Source: Antedon mediterranea
Taxonomy: Eukaryota; Echinodermata; Crinoidea; Comatulida; Antedonidae
Assembly (NCBI RefSeq): GCF_964355755.1
Contig: NC_092680.1
Coordinates: 1,651,001-1,715,000, forward strand
Direction of reading: 5' to 3'
Length of the DNA stretch: 64,000 nucleotides
A program made the translations under genes and the position numbers. This document shows positions 11,801-40,045 of this stretch, in pieces. Numbering within the stretch: position 1 is the first letter of the stretch; every line of letters starts with the position of its first letter. The notes under the pieces are model-generated. The model saw nothing but the letters and a program-made list of their open reading frames with translations, had not been told where the DNA came from and searched no databases.

Positions 11801-14541
11801 TATTTAATAGGTCGTTACATCTACATCGAATCTTCACAACCACGGAGGCCATTAGAAACGGCTGTTATCCGCAGTCCCACAATGGACGGCACTGCTACGG
11901 TACCATGCTTACAGTTCTGGTACCACATGTACGGAATGAACGTTGGCACGCTGACAGTGTTCAAAGAGGAGCCTGGGTTCGAACCGACACGGCTGTGGTG
12001 GAGAGGTGGTGATCAGGGCAACGAGTGGATCGAAGCTAAAATTAACATACCACCTTATTCATATTTCCAAGTAAGTCGACTCTTGTTCGGAAGATTCTTG
12101 TACGGAACATGTCTAGCGACAACACACAATGTTATTTAGAATATATATTATTGGTATTACCTCCGCCAGAGAGGTTATGGGGTCAATCGGGTGTTAGTTT
12201 TTTCTATATTTGTTAGTTATCAGAATTATCCAACAAGTTATTGCGACCAATTTTCGTAAGATTTTAAAGGATGGTTCCATAGTTGTATGGGAACACGTGA
12301 TTCAATTTTCATATGCCTAGGCAGAGGTTTGCTCTCCCTGAGTGCCCTTCTAGTTGAACTTGTAATCCTAATTTCCCCTATACCACTAATGTGCTATTAC
12401 GTTTATTTATTAAACCTGACCACTAAATGCATTTTATGACAGGTATCATTCGAAGCAAGTGTTGGGTCGCAGCATAGTGATATTGCATTAGATGATATAC
12501 GAGTATCTCCCCATCCCTGTGGTACACACCTTGCCACACCAACACCGGCGCAACAAATTGGTGAGGAGAAGTGTGATTTTGAAAACGGACCCGACGCATG
12601 TGGAATAGTACAGTTAGAAGATACGGACCAATTTGACTGGGAGTATTTTGATGCGAAACATCATTTTGGCATCACAGATTTGCCAAGTAAGTGAAATCTA
12701 GACATTGGTTAGTTGCTGTCTCATTCTGTTCATTGAGAGGTACCGGGTAGAAATGTTTTTATCGTGCCGAGGTGAAAGTTATATAGATAAATAATATGGA
12801 AAATGTCTGTGATTCTATTCTACTATCGGGGTGATATTGGCTTAATGTGTCCTCCTCACACAATTATATTTATTAATTTATGTTCTGTATATTGTATTGT
12901 GTGGAACAATAAACTTAAACTTGAATATACACATGTAAGCATTCACTACTGTAACATTGGTAAAGTTGGGTTTCGGTACATAATGTGTTACAAAAGATTA
13001 AGTGTGCTTTAGAATGTCTCGGCGTTCCATTTTGTTGATCCTACTAGCGTGTTCTGGAGAATGAAGTGAAGTGTTTCACTTTTATTCTTCTGTAAACACA
13101 TGGTGCCAACGTAACTTTACTGGTATTTATTTGCCTATCAAACCTCTAGTTAAATAACAAATCACTAACAATAGTTTCTAATTATTTTAAAGCAAATACG
13201 TCATACTTGTTCGTCAGTTCGGCTGGTGGCCGAGAAATTTATGAAATGGCCCAGATTGAGACGCCGATAATTATCAATGAGAAGCAGTCATGCATGTCAA
13301 TGGATTATATTTTACGATATGATCCGTCTCTCAAGATAATGATTTACAGTAATGAAGAAACTACAAGGAAGCATATATTTACAATAACAGGATCAGAATC
13401 GTACTACTGGAACAATACAATTATAGAAATTCCAAAGGCTCCTTTATTCTCCGTAAGTAGAAGTGGTAAAAAACTGATCTACCCCCGGTGCGTCTGGCAG
13501 CGCCCGGTTTTTTATGATATAAAATCATAAAATGACATCTTCATGACAGAGCTGTGTGTACTATCAAAATAGTTTGACAATAAAAAGTGTGATGTGGCCA
13601 AATATGGTAGTGATATGACATCATCATGTCCATATATGGACATTCTTAAGAATAGTAAGATGTTTCTCATTCCAGATTCTCATCGAAGCTGTTATTGGTG
13701 AAGAAGATCGTGGAATACTAGCAATTGATAATATCATGATAGATAGTAGTATTTGCACAGGGGGAGGAGATTCAGGTAATAGTTATTAGGGACCTTCTAT
13801 TTGCGACGGATTGTCTGAATATACAATCCATAAAAAATGTGTCAAGGAATCATGTGAGAGTGAATTAACATAACGTCCTCTAGTTTATATCATATCCTAC
13901 AGTAGTAGTTCCTAGATAATACTCAATCAATCAATGTTCGTCTGCTCTGTCTACACTATGATACTAGTGTAACAAAAAAATGTAATGTGCCCAAATATGG
14001 TGGTGATATGACATCATCATGTCCATATTATGAGCATATTACATTTTTTTGTCACACAATGTTGACAAGGTTTTAAAATATTTTATTTCTCAATAAAGCT
14101 TGGTTCCCACATGAACGCAGCGCAACCCAATGACAAGCGACAGTTCGAATAATTCATGTGATTGGTCAAATCCCTTACGTTGCGTTACGTCACGTCGTTG
14201 TGTTGCGTCTCTAGTGGAAACAACATCAAACTAATATCTGACTTTAAATAAGAACGCATTGTATTATCGTTTTTGTAGATGACGGTTCAGGCAGTGTTGT
14301 CTTCATCGTCGTCGGTGTTGTATTAGGAATCGTTGCCGTTTTCACTGTCGTCCTCAGTTTTTGGTTTTATAAGCGTCGACAGCAATCGTACGCATCAAAT
14401 GCCACTACTGGGATAACATCAGTGGGTTATAAGGAGACCACGAATGACGTGGCTGTGTTGGTAGCTTCCGAGATGAATGTCGACAACCCGCTGTACAACC
14501 AGCAAGGCAATGGTGCTTCTACTAATTCTTCAAAAGCATAA
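2354..14541 (+). CDS. Type I membrane protein with six MAM domains
   Basis: Nineteen exons: 2354-2411, 4175-4360, 4710-4972, 5364-5451, 5942-6079, 6706-6968, 7398-7494, 8035-8199, 8380-8642, 9014-9101, 9395-9583, 10020-10291, 10732-10819, 11283-11456, 11811-12070, 12443-12686, 13193-13452, 13676-13775, 14279-14541. They total 3459 nt, or 1152 aa. The order is signal peptide ([19 protein letters not shown]), six MAM domains (about 32-198, 199-364, 365-536, 537-719, 720-895, 905-1065), a transmembrane helix about 1072-1097 and a short cytoplasmic tail with NPLY at 1135-1138. Each MAM carries the FDW, TGPSx[10 protein letters not shown] and DIAIDDI blocks and its cysteines; MAM6 lacks TGPSxDHT. 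MAM domains mediate extracellular adhesion or oligomerisation. No LDLa, Ig or catalytic domain is visible, so it is not a meprin or receptor phosphatase; MAMDC4/MALRD1-like proteins are the nearest architecture. Function is unknown. Confidence 0.92.
2519..2655. repeat. Degenerate TTCTCTATG simple repeat
   Basis: Irregular tandem units of ttctctatgyctt in intron 1 of the MAM gene. Low-complexity; no other role visible. Confidence 0.8.
3819..4031. mobile_element. MITE-B, full-length copy
   Basis: The left end AAGCTTGGTGACTACTAGGA is matched in inverted orientation at the right end (..TCCTAGTTAGAACTAAGCTT), with GACGTAACGCAA-type subterminal repeats and an internal CCAATCACAAGC. It lies in MAM-gene intron 1, ending about 140 bases before exon 2. 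Confidence 0.8.
5013..5191. mobile_element. MITE-C, longest copy
   Basis: Starts with AAAGTTTGCGGTAAACCAC and AGTTCTGAAAAGAA and ends with the inverted TTCTTTTCAGAACT. A central hairpin is formed by ATGCTTTGATCGTCC and its complement around 5055-5120. Located in MAM-gene intron 3. Related fragments occur near 7625, 11092, 16688 and 25661. Confidence 0.75.
6333..6456. mobile_element. Small foldback element containing a poly-C tract
   Basis: TTATTGGTTCTTTTTT at the left is mirrored by AAAAAGAACCAATAA at the right. Inside is an uninterrupted run of about 23 C (6352-6374) and, further on, GGGGG followed by T8. Located in MAM-gene intron 5. The poly-C length is probably variable and prone to sequencing error. 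Confidence 0.6.
7212..7343. mobile_element. MITE-B copy
   Basis: AAGCTTGGTTCCTACTAGCGACGC at the left; GCGTTGCGTCTGGAAACCACGCTT at the right is its inverted counterpart. Internal TTGACCAATCACAAGCG. In MAM-gene intron 6. Confidence 0.8.
7625..7680. mobile_element. MITE-C, one end only
   Basis: Contains CTTCTTTTCAGAACTA and GTACCGCAAACTTTAT, the right-hand terminus of MITE-C. In MAM-gene intron 7. Confidence 0.6.
8749..8869. repeat. (GAT)n microsatellite
   Basis: Long, nearly perfect run of the ATG/GAT trinucleotide in MAM-gene intron 9. It opens all frames on both strands, giving spurious poly-Met, poly-His and poly-Ile reading frames that are not genes. Confidence 0.95.
9720..9852. mobile_element. 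Foldback element with GC-rich arms
   Basis: The left arm (TTCTACTAGGCGAATTTGTT then CGCGCGAAT) and right arm (ATTCGCGCGAACACAATCGC then CTAGTGAA) are inverted copies. Inner GTCAGCTTATA and TATAAGCTGAC also pair. This is one palindrome of about 130 bases in MAM-gene intron 11. No second copy is seen in the window. Confidence 0.7.
11092..11128. mobile_element. MITE-C, one end only
   Basis: AAAGTTTGCGATATACCACG followed by TTAGTTCTGAAAAGAACG, the left terminus of MITE-C, in MAM-gene intron 13. Confidence 0.6.
13549..13650. mobile_element. MITE-A, partial copy
   Basis: Left end and core (AGTGTGATG..CCAAATATGGTAGTGATA, CATCATCATGTCCATATATG) without the right TIR. In the last-but-one large intron of the MAM gene. 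Confidence 0.7.
13944..14070. mobile_element. MITE-A copy
   Basis: GCTCTGTCTACACTATGATA at the left, GTGCCCAAATATGGTGGTGA core, and TTTTTGTCACACAATGTTGACAAGG at the right. Both ends are present but diverged. Confidence 0.75.
14096..14224. mobile_element. MITE-B copy
   Basis: AAGCTTGGTTCCCACATGAA at the left and GTTGCGTCTCTAGTGGAAAC at the right, with internal GTGATTGGTCAAAT. It ends about 55 bases before the transmembrane exon of the MAM gene. Confidence 0.8.
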
Positions 14542-14554
14542 AATATCAATATTA

Positions 14555-14560
14555 AATAAA
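14555..14560 (+). terminator. Polyadenylation signal AATAAA
   Basis: Canonical AATAAA 14 bases after the MAM-gene stop codon. A second AATAAA lies near 14670. The distal one would give a more usual 3' UTR length. Confidence 0.45.
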
Positions 14561-15329
14561 TGTATATATGATTCAACTGATACTGATTCAAAATACTTAT
14601 ATAAACACAACTATGACGTAATAGGGGCCTACGTCAGAACATTTAACATTGAATTTACCATCGGTATAAAATAAAGAGTATTGTACATTTTTATTCTAGT
14701 CAAAATATAATTATAAAGTTTTGTATTCATGGATTTCAATGTTGATACATTTTTAGAATGTAACTATTCATTGATTTTGAATTATTATATTGAAGATGAT
14801 CGAATTTTAATTCTTTTTATAACTCTTCTCATTTTCTACTTTGAATTTATTTCGCTTTTTGTGTAAACTCGTCATTTTTAAAACTCTTTTGTTTCTTTGT
14901 TTTGTTACCGCGGTCCTTCTTTGACGAAATGAATGAAAGGAAATTAAAAAACGAAGCCTACTTAACCAATATTATTATTAAATTTCACAATTATTTAGCT
15001 TTGCAATTACATGGATCTTACAAAAAATGTTTTTTTATCTGTAAAAACGACTAAAAAAACCCCAAATCAACTTCCAATTTGAGTTTTATGGGCCCCTACA
15101 ATCTAATAATAAATATTGTAAATACACACATTATACATTATAACCATATAAAGTGTAAGCGTTTGATATTATGTTCAAAGGATTTAAACTTTTCTTCAAA
15201 TTAAATATCATAAAACTACAATTGTTGTTATTTATGTAACGTTTATTACAAGAAATAGTAGAAGAATTTCCCAAACAGAACGACCAGAATTGAGATCTAC
15301 TTCTCAATTAGGAGCCTACCTACATGAAA

Positions 15330-15490
15330 GTAAAACGACCCGTAGGAAGACCAAGAAATAACTGGATGAATCAAATAAAGAAAGGCTTACAAGGACTAGT
15401 AGACACTAACACAATAACAAACCATCCTGCCATAAACAGAAAAAAATGGAAAAATTGTGGAAAGCGTAATGTCGGAGACGGAAAACGTTA
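15330..15490 (+). mobile_element. Non-LTR retrotransposon (LINE) 3'-end fragment
   Basis: Translates as KRPVGRPRNNWMNQIKKGL..NRKKWKN, then after a frameshift IVESVMSETENVN. GRPRxxW and the WxxIVESVMS ending are characteristic of the C-terminus of many LINE reverse transcriptases. It ends in an (AAC)n tail. Heavily 5'-truncated and inactive. Confidence 0.7.
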
Positions 15491-15749
15491 ACAACAACAA
15501 CAACAACATATCATATACAAAAGCAAACGAAACAGAATAATATAATAGAGGAACACGAAGAATAGAAAAAGTACCCCCTGAATAGGAAGATATTGGCGGG
15601 GTTCTAGTCTCAAATTATGTATGCAACTTTGAGGAACGTCTACCGTATTCTAAGTATGTAATACAAAAACTACATATTCAACAATGTTGTCGTTCACTTT
15701 TTCCAAACGAAAAATATATGCGAGTCTCTTTTTTTTTGTAAAGTGCCTT

Positions 15750-15890
15750 ACACAGTACAGTTGGAGAAAATGGCAAAATCAGCACTGTGGTCATGTTACA
15801 AGAGTTGTCAAAACAATATATATTATCTGATAAAACTCCTAGAAAGTAGGAAGCCTTTTGCCATTTTCCCCCGACCAACTGTGTAATCCT
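15750..15890. mobile_element. MITE-D copy
   Basis: The left end ACACAGTACAGTTGGAGAAA then ATGGCAAAA is mirrored by TTTTGCCATTTTCCCCCGAC then CAACTGTGT at the right. A second copy of the family is at 29751-29861 in the opposite orientation. Confidence 0.75.
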
Positions 15891-16259
15891 GAAATATGAA
15901 GTTGAGAATTCGTACAGTACGCCCTCTATAAAAACCAACACTATTAACTAAATTGCTATTGCTAGGAAGCGTGTCAACAACTAGCTTGTAGAGCGAGACA
16001 TCGATACTCCGTCTAAAGTGGTCTGCAAATTCAAACAAATCGAACTCTTCTTGCAATCCATGGCTGATATATTCAACCTTTCACATCATTAAACATATTG
16101 TACACGCAGTATAGAAATTTAGTTGATGAACATCGCTGAGTTGAACGCCAAGTAGAAGGCCGTTCTGCTCGCAGGCAAAGTAAAAGCTTCGCTGCTAAGT
16201 TTGTACTTGTTTTGTTGTAGCCTACTCCGTCACGGTTACGGTAGACTAGGTAGTGAATA

Positions 16260-22847
<6,588 letters not shown>

Positions 22848-22921
22848 AACAGCAGTTTTCGACATGATATCCTTTCGTTTTAAAAGTAAGGGCAGAAAAT
22901 CATACACTACGGCCTATATGT

Positions 22922-23073
22922 AAAGCTCTGTCTACTCTAAATGACAAAAAAGTGTGATGTGCCCAAATATAGTAGTAATATGCCCAAATATGGTAGTGAT
23001 ATGAAATCATCATGTCCATATATGGGCACATCACATTTTTTGTCGCATAAAGTTGAGTTGAGACAGAGCTTTA
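22922..23073. mobile_element. MITE-A copy
   Basis: AAGCTCTGTCTACTCTAAAT at the left and GTTGAGTTGAGACAGAGCTT at the right. The inner GTGTGATGTGCCCAAATATR segment is duplicated and then inverted as GGGCACATCACATTTTTTGT. Confidence 0.85.
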
Positions 23074-24210
23074 AAGGTTTCTTGTAAATGTCTACAACTC
23101 TATTCTTGAGTGGAAACTCAATAATTATACAGTAGTGTGAAGATGAATATTTAAAGGTCACTTTCAAAACTAGCTATTATTAATAATTTAATTATTAATT
23201 AATAATACAATTCCTTTCAACATTATTTTTAAAGGTTTGCATGGCAAATAAACACTAATAAAGTAAGGTTTACGGTACATCATGCATAAAAACAGAAACA
23301 TTTAAGTATATAATATGCTACCGTCTATAAAGATGTAGCACAACAATCAAACATCAAGACAATTGAGTTCATTTTGTTTCCTTTTTGAAATACATGGTGT
23401 ATCGCAAACCATACTTTATCTTTTAACACGTATTATTCTTAAAAGGACTTTTTTTTATTTTTAGCAAGTTTACACAGGATTATTTAACAATATTTATTAA
23501 TATTTAAATACTATTAATATTTAAACAGCATTATATAATGGTTTTTCATGTGTTTGTGAATCTATATATTTATTTTTATTATATTAAAAAAACTGCATAG
23601 TATAAAACAGCATTAATGGATTACTGAATTATATTTATGTTTTATACCCAATAGATATTTTAAAAAGGGTGGGTCACATTTTATTGTTTCTTTCTAAATC
23701 AAAATTACAGATTAGATGACATATAATAGTATAACTGATCTATTTTTAACATTTGAGGAGTAAAAACATATTTTTTTCACTCAATATCATTTGCCTTGTT
23801 GGGAATGGCCCATTCCAAAGGTTGGTGATGTCCGTAGAATTCAGGAGCAAATCCAGGATTTTTTTTTATTTGGGGAGGGCACCCTGCTGGTTCCACCCTC
23901 GGTATTCCATGTTGTATATTTTATTACGTATATAAAGCTTTCTTTCTAGAATTGTTAATGATTATTTAGTTTATATGTGAATTAAATATTTTAAATGATA
24001 CTGTTCTACAATTATGATTAAGATTAATTGTAGAACCTAAGTGTTTATTATGTATGTGTATGCTGTATATAATTTTATTTAATATGCTTTTTTTGTGTTG
24101 TTATATAAACAACGTATTTTATTAATTGGCTGATTGTTTTGATCTATTTTATTTTAATTCAAATAAAATATTTCAAGTTATTTTTTATCTTATTCATATT
24201 TTGTAACCAT

Positions 24211-24890
24211 AGTACAGGGATTTTTTCGAAAAAAGGCCAGAATATCCACTTTTAAAATTCAATAATTATGCAATAATATTGCCATATATGCACATATATG
24301 GTGTTATCATCATCTTAGAGAGCCACAGTAACTAGTTATGTCAAAAAATGAAAGGGTCGAAATTCGGACATTTTTCGAAAATATCCCTGTACTATAGTAC
24401 AGGGATTTTTTCGAAAAAAGGCCAGAATATCCACTTTTAAAATTCAATAATTATGCAATAATATTGCCATATATGCACATATATGGTGTTATCATCATCT
24501 TAGAGAGCCATAGTAACTAGTTATGTCAAAAAATGAAGGGTCGAAATACAGCCATTTTTCAAAAATATCCCTGTACTATAGTACAGGGATTTTTTCGAAA
24601 AAAAAGGCTAGAATATCCACTTTTAAAATTCAATAATTATGCAATAATATTCCCATATATGCACATATATGGTGTTATCATCATCTTAGAGAGCCATAGT
24701 AACTAGTTATGTCAAAAAATGAAGGGTCGAAATACAGCCATTTTTCGAAAATATCCCTGTACTATAGTACAGGGATTTTTTCGAAAAAAAAGGCCAGAAT
24801 ATCCACTTTTAAAATTCAATAATTATGCAATAATATTCCCATATATGCACATATATGGTGTTATCATCATCTTATAGAGCCATAGTAACA
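24211..24890. repeat. Head-to-tail array of a TIR element, 3.7 x about 185 bp
   Basis: Units begin at 24211, 24396, 24580 and 24766. Each unit starts AGTACAGGGATTTTTTCGAA and ends with the inverted TTTTTCGAAAATATCCCTGT then ACT, so every monomer is flanked by its own terminal inverted repeats of about 22 bases. Junctions read CCCTGTACTATAGTACAGGG, a perfect palindrome. The last copy is cut off. Unit-to-unit differences are few, indicating recent expansion. Confidence 0.9.
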
Positions 24891-25660
24891 ATATACAAAA
24901 AGATCTTATGAATAGAGAGATTTTTTAAAATTAAATTTGTCAATTTTACCACAGTAACGTGAGTTGTAATCAATTTATTTCCACCAAAGCAATCTAACCA
25001 AGTGATTTATATTGAAGTGAGCCTAAACAAAATAGAAGTTTACTGTAATAGTAATATTAGGAAGGTTTTGATATGCAACGACCGACGACCTACAAGGTCA
25101 GGACAATTCATTGTACACATGCTTTATTGTTCCACAAAGTTTAGTTCGTTGCTAAGTTCAGACAACGACCAGCTACGTTACCTCATGATCTAGCTTGCTC
25201 AGTAGGTTATCGCAAATGGAAAGCTTCCTCTTAATGATTTTTAATAATGATACAACAAGAATTGTATTGTAAAAGCTAAATATTAAACAAAATGAAATAA
25301 CATATTGGTTTATTATATTGAACTAAACATGCTTTGCTTTAAAAAGATAGTTAAGATAATCAAAGTATGAAGACTATAGTAATGCTAATACTATGAACAC
25401 AGGTTGCTATTGGTCAGTTTTCTCTTGACCACTACAACAAACATTAATTTAGATCGAATTTGACATGCAAAAACAAAATTGATAGTATACAGTAGTATTA
25501 GTTAATAACAGTAAAATTAATAATATAGTAATACTAGTCAAACTAAAATTTATTGTTAGTCATTAAATAAAAATAGATGAAAAACTAGAAAAACAATATC
25601 ATATAATCTTAAACATGCATAAACAATATTACTAGCAAGAATAATAGTTAATATATTGTT

Positions 25661-25780
25661 TGAAGGTTTGCATGGCGAAATCAAATGTTGATATTAAGTT
25701 TGCGGTACACAAACGTAGAGAAATTCAACAGTTCTTTTCAGAACTAATACATGTGGTGTACCACAAACTTTATATCAACA
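25661..25780. mobile_element. MITE-C copy with both ends
   Basis: GAAGGTTTGCATGGCGAAAT at one end, GTTTGCGGTAC inside, then TTCTTTTCAGAACTAATACA and ACCACAAACTTTATATCAAC. It lacks the central hairpin of the 5013 copy. Confidence 0.65.
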
Positions 25781-25975
25781 AGAATAATAGTTAAGTTAAG
25801 TATTTAATTAGTGATATTATATAAGCAAAATATGTTATAAAGGCTTGGCAAGTGGTAAACTACATTTATAGAACTTGGAAACATAGAACAACTAAAAAAA
25901 CTAAGCATGCGTAGCAAAAAGGGTGAAACAAGAGTAGTATTAATTATATAGTAATATCAACACTAGAACTCTTTT

Positions 25976-26275
25976 AAGGTGACACCTCTATTCACAGCAC
26001 ACTTGTCCATGAGATAAACAAGAGAAAACATGTTTTAACATATAGGCCCTACTCAGGGGATATCCCATTTAAGGTGACACCCTCTATTCACAGCACACTT
26101 GTCCATGAGACAAACAAGAGAAAACATATGTTTTAACATATAGGCCCTACTCAGGGGATATCCCATTTAAGGTGACACCTCTATTCACAGCACACTTGTC
26201 CATGAGATAAACAAGAGAAAACATATGTTTTAACATATAGGCCCTACTCAGGGGATATCCCATTTAAGGTGACAC
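25976..26275. repeat. Minisatellite, 3 units of 95-98 bp
   Basis: Units start at 25976, 26071 and 26169 with AAGGTGACAC and end with GGGGATATCCCATTT; a partial fourth begins at 26267. Very similar to each other. Confidence 0.9.
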
Positions 26276-26808
26276 TTGTTGGATGTCCCCTGTAATAAGG
26301 TTCTACTGTTAATATTCCATTCATAGGGGTGGTAGTCACCCAACTAATCATTATCCTGACTTATTACCCCCATTTACTTCAGTCCTATTTTTTTCATTAC
26401 AAAACAATTTATTTCATCAAACGGATCTCTATAAATGTATTAATAACATTATAATTATAATTCAATTTTTATCAAAACAATGTCATGTATATTGTTAAAC
26501 AGAACATACTTGCAAAAAAGCAAAGGTTAACCTTAAGAAGCTACTGATAATTATAATTTCTTCTGACATTTAAACTCTTACAAAAAAAAAATCTTCTACT
26601 TCTTACACCGGGCCAGGTCAGTCTTAGGTATAAAGTTGGTTCCTACCCCCCAAAGTTGGCACCAACTGTTTCTATGCAACCAAGTAACTCGGGGAAAAAC
26701 TTAAGCTAAAATACGCCCACTGTCTGTTACAAATAGAAAAACACTTATAATTGCCAAAATGGTAACAAACAGCATAAAAGTTGTTGGGTTGCTGTACTAA
26801 CCCCATTT

Positions 26809-38212
<11,404 letters not shown>

Positions 38213-39307
38213 GATGAATGTCAACAATCAAACTATCTAGGCCCTGATGTGTGAGGTATGCCTAACAGCAGCAGCAAGACTTGGATGGATGGATGGATGG
38301 ATGTAAACCGTGTGTGATCGACTGCTGTTGATCGACTGCCTAGGCCTTCGTACGTACGTACGTATAGTAGGCTGCTAGGACAGGTAGGCCTAGCTAGGCC
38401 TAGACTTAAAATGCAGTGCGAAAAAACAGAAAAAGAATTCAGAAAGCAAATCAATCAAATCTACAAACTAAATGGAACCTAGACCTGACTAGGCAGGCTA
38501 TATATATGAACTAACTAATGGTTTGAAATCTATTTTTGCCATGTGAAATTAAACCAAGTAAATCGCGCGAAAATCTGTCAACTTGTTGATTGATTTACTT
38601 CGCTCTTTTAACCTTCTAATCTTGTATGGCACGTCACATGTGCCTTATTGAAATCATGGATATCACAATTTTATCTCCTCATCAGCATGTGATCCAATCA
38701 ATATTAGTTTCAGATTTGTGGCTGCGTGTTGGATTAAAGAAGGTATAATTTCACTCTTCTCTTGTATAATAAATAATACAGAATCGCTTAATGTACTTTC
38801 AATACTTTTTTAATGAATATTTTAAAACAGTGTGGCATCATCACCATCTGGTAAATTCATTTAATGAAGTGTTGCTATGATCCCCAACTAATTAATGTTA
38901 ATGTTAATACTTGTTCTGTATTTTTACATTATGTACATCAGAGACAGAAAAATACTGCAGCAAATGTTATTTTATTTATATACAAATACAGGTTATTTGT
39001 TGATTCATTTCATTTTTTTTTTCCATTTTTACAAAAAACATATATAACAGGATATTTATAGAATATACAAACAAAAATATTGTAAAAAAAAATTAAAAAC
39101 AACCCACAGACTGAAAATCCTTATTATTATTTTGAATATTTTAAGAACACACTCAAAATGTTTTTCTACTGCATTTTATATTACATCTATTTTCTTATTA
39201 ATTTGTACATACTGTTTTTCTTAATCAAATTAAAATATTAAATTTAAATACTACAGTATTACTGTACTCTAATACAAATATAAAACTTTAACAGATAAAA
39301 CACACAA

Positions 39308-39375
39308 AAATGGCCAAAAGTTGTGGAAAGCGTCATTTCGCAAGACGAGAGGTGTTAACCGGATAATAATAACAA
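39308..39375 (+). mobile_element. LINE 3'-terminal fragment
   Basis: Reads WPKVVESVISQDERC then stop, followed by an (ATAATA)n tail; the same ending as the fragment at 15330-15490 (KIVESVMSETENVN). Too short to classify the clade. Confidence 0.5.
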
Positions 39376-39672
39376 TTTTTAGCTTACCGTAGTTATTCCA
39401 GGAAGGTATAAAAATACCTCTCTGGTTATTCTATAATGGTAGTCGGTTGCATCACATGTAGGCTCTATTATTTTCATTTTGTGATCAACAATATATTGAA
39501 ATATACATGTAATATTAAAAGCATTTTATAAATAAATAAAATGGCAAAACAACCAAACATAGGCCTACATGCTTTTCATATTTTTTTTTTTACACTTTTC
39601 ACATATTCATCTTGAAAAACTAAAGATACATCTGTATTTAATTTATACACACATTTAATAAATATTAACACA

Positions 39673-39905
39673 TTTCTGTCCAGGCCCTATTACTCGGTGG
39701 GTTGTTCAAGCAAAGATATTTGGTAAAATCCATGGAAGAATAATTTACAGATTTGTTCATTAAAAACATTTTCAAATACAACTAAAAGTACAAATCGGAT
39801 TAATAATTTTTCTGTCCAGGCTTATTACTCGGTGGGTTGTTCAAGCTAAGATATTTGGTAAAATCCATGGAAGAATAATTTACAGATTTGTTCATTAAAG
39901 AATTA
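39673..39905. repeat. Duplicated segment, about 100 bp at 137-bp spacing
   Basis: TTCTGTCCAGG..TTACTCGGTGGGTTGTTCAA through AGATTTGTTCATTAAA occurs at 39673 and at 39810. Between CFAP141 and SMC5. Confidence 0.85.
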
Positions 39906-40045
39906 TCAAATAAAAATGAAAAATACAAATTTGATAAATAATCATATTTTTTATTTTAATTACTGTTACACAGAAATAAAACGATCAATAAATATATTAA
40001 AATATTAAAAATGATTTCCCAATCGTATTTCCTGATGTAGGTTAG

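Larger units (their letters stand above)
14542..16259. other. Intergenic, MAM gene to CaMKIV
   Basis: No gene found. It holds the MAM-gene 3' UTR, a LINE 3'-end fragment (15330-15490), a MITE-D copy (15750-15890), and the presumed promoter and 5' UTR of the kinase between about 15900 and 16259. The kinase frame has an in-frame TGA just upstream of its ATG. Confidence 0.55.
22848..26808. other. Intergenic, CaMKIV to SMC5 (convergent)
   Basis: About 4 kb between the 3' ends of two convergent genes. It contains MITE-A (22922-23073), a head-to-tail MITE array (24211-24890), a MITE-C copy (25661-25780) and a 95-98 base minisatellite (25976-26275). The rest is AT-rich sequence with no coding support on either strand. 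It must include both 3' UTRs. Confidence 0.65.
38213..40045. other. Intergenic, SMC5 promoter side to CFAP141 3' end
   Basis: Holds the SMC5 upstream region with (GGAT)n at about 38281-38302 and (ACGT)n at about 38350-38363, a LINE 3' tail (39308-39375) and a duplicated segment (39673-39905). No coding support otherwise. Confidence 0.6.

Noticed and set aside
12843-12935. Possible LINE tail (GTGGAACAATAAACTTAAAC)
   Set aside because: Suggestive only; no coding remnant and no second copy in the window.
25976-26275. CRISPR-like spaced repeats
   Set aside because: Units are contiguous 95-98-bp tandem copies without variable spacers, in a eukaryotic genome.
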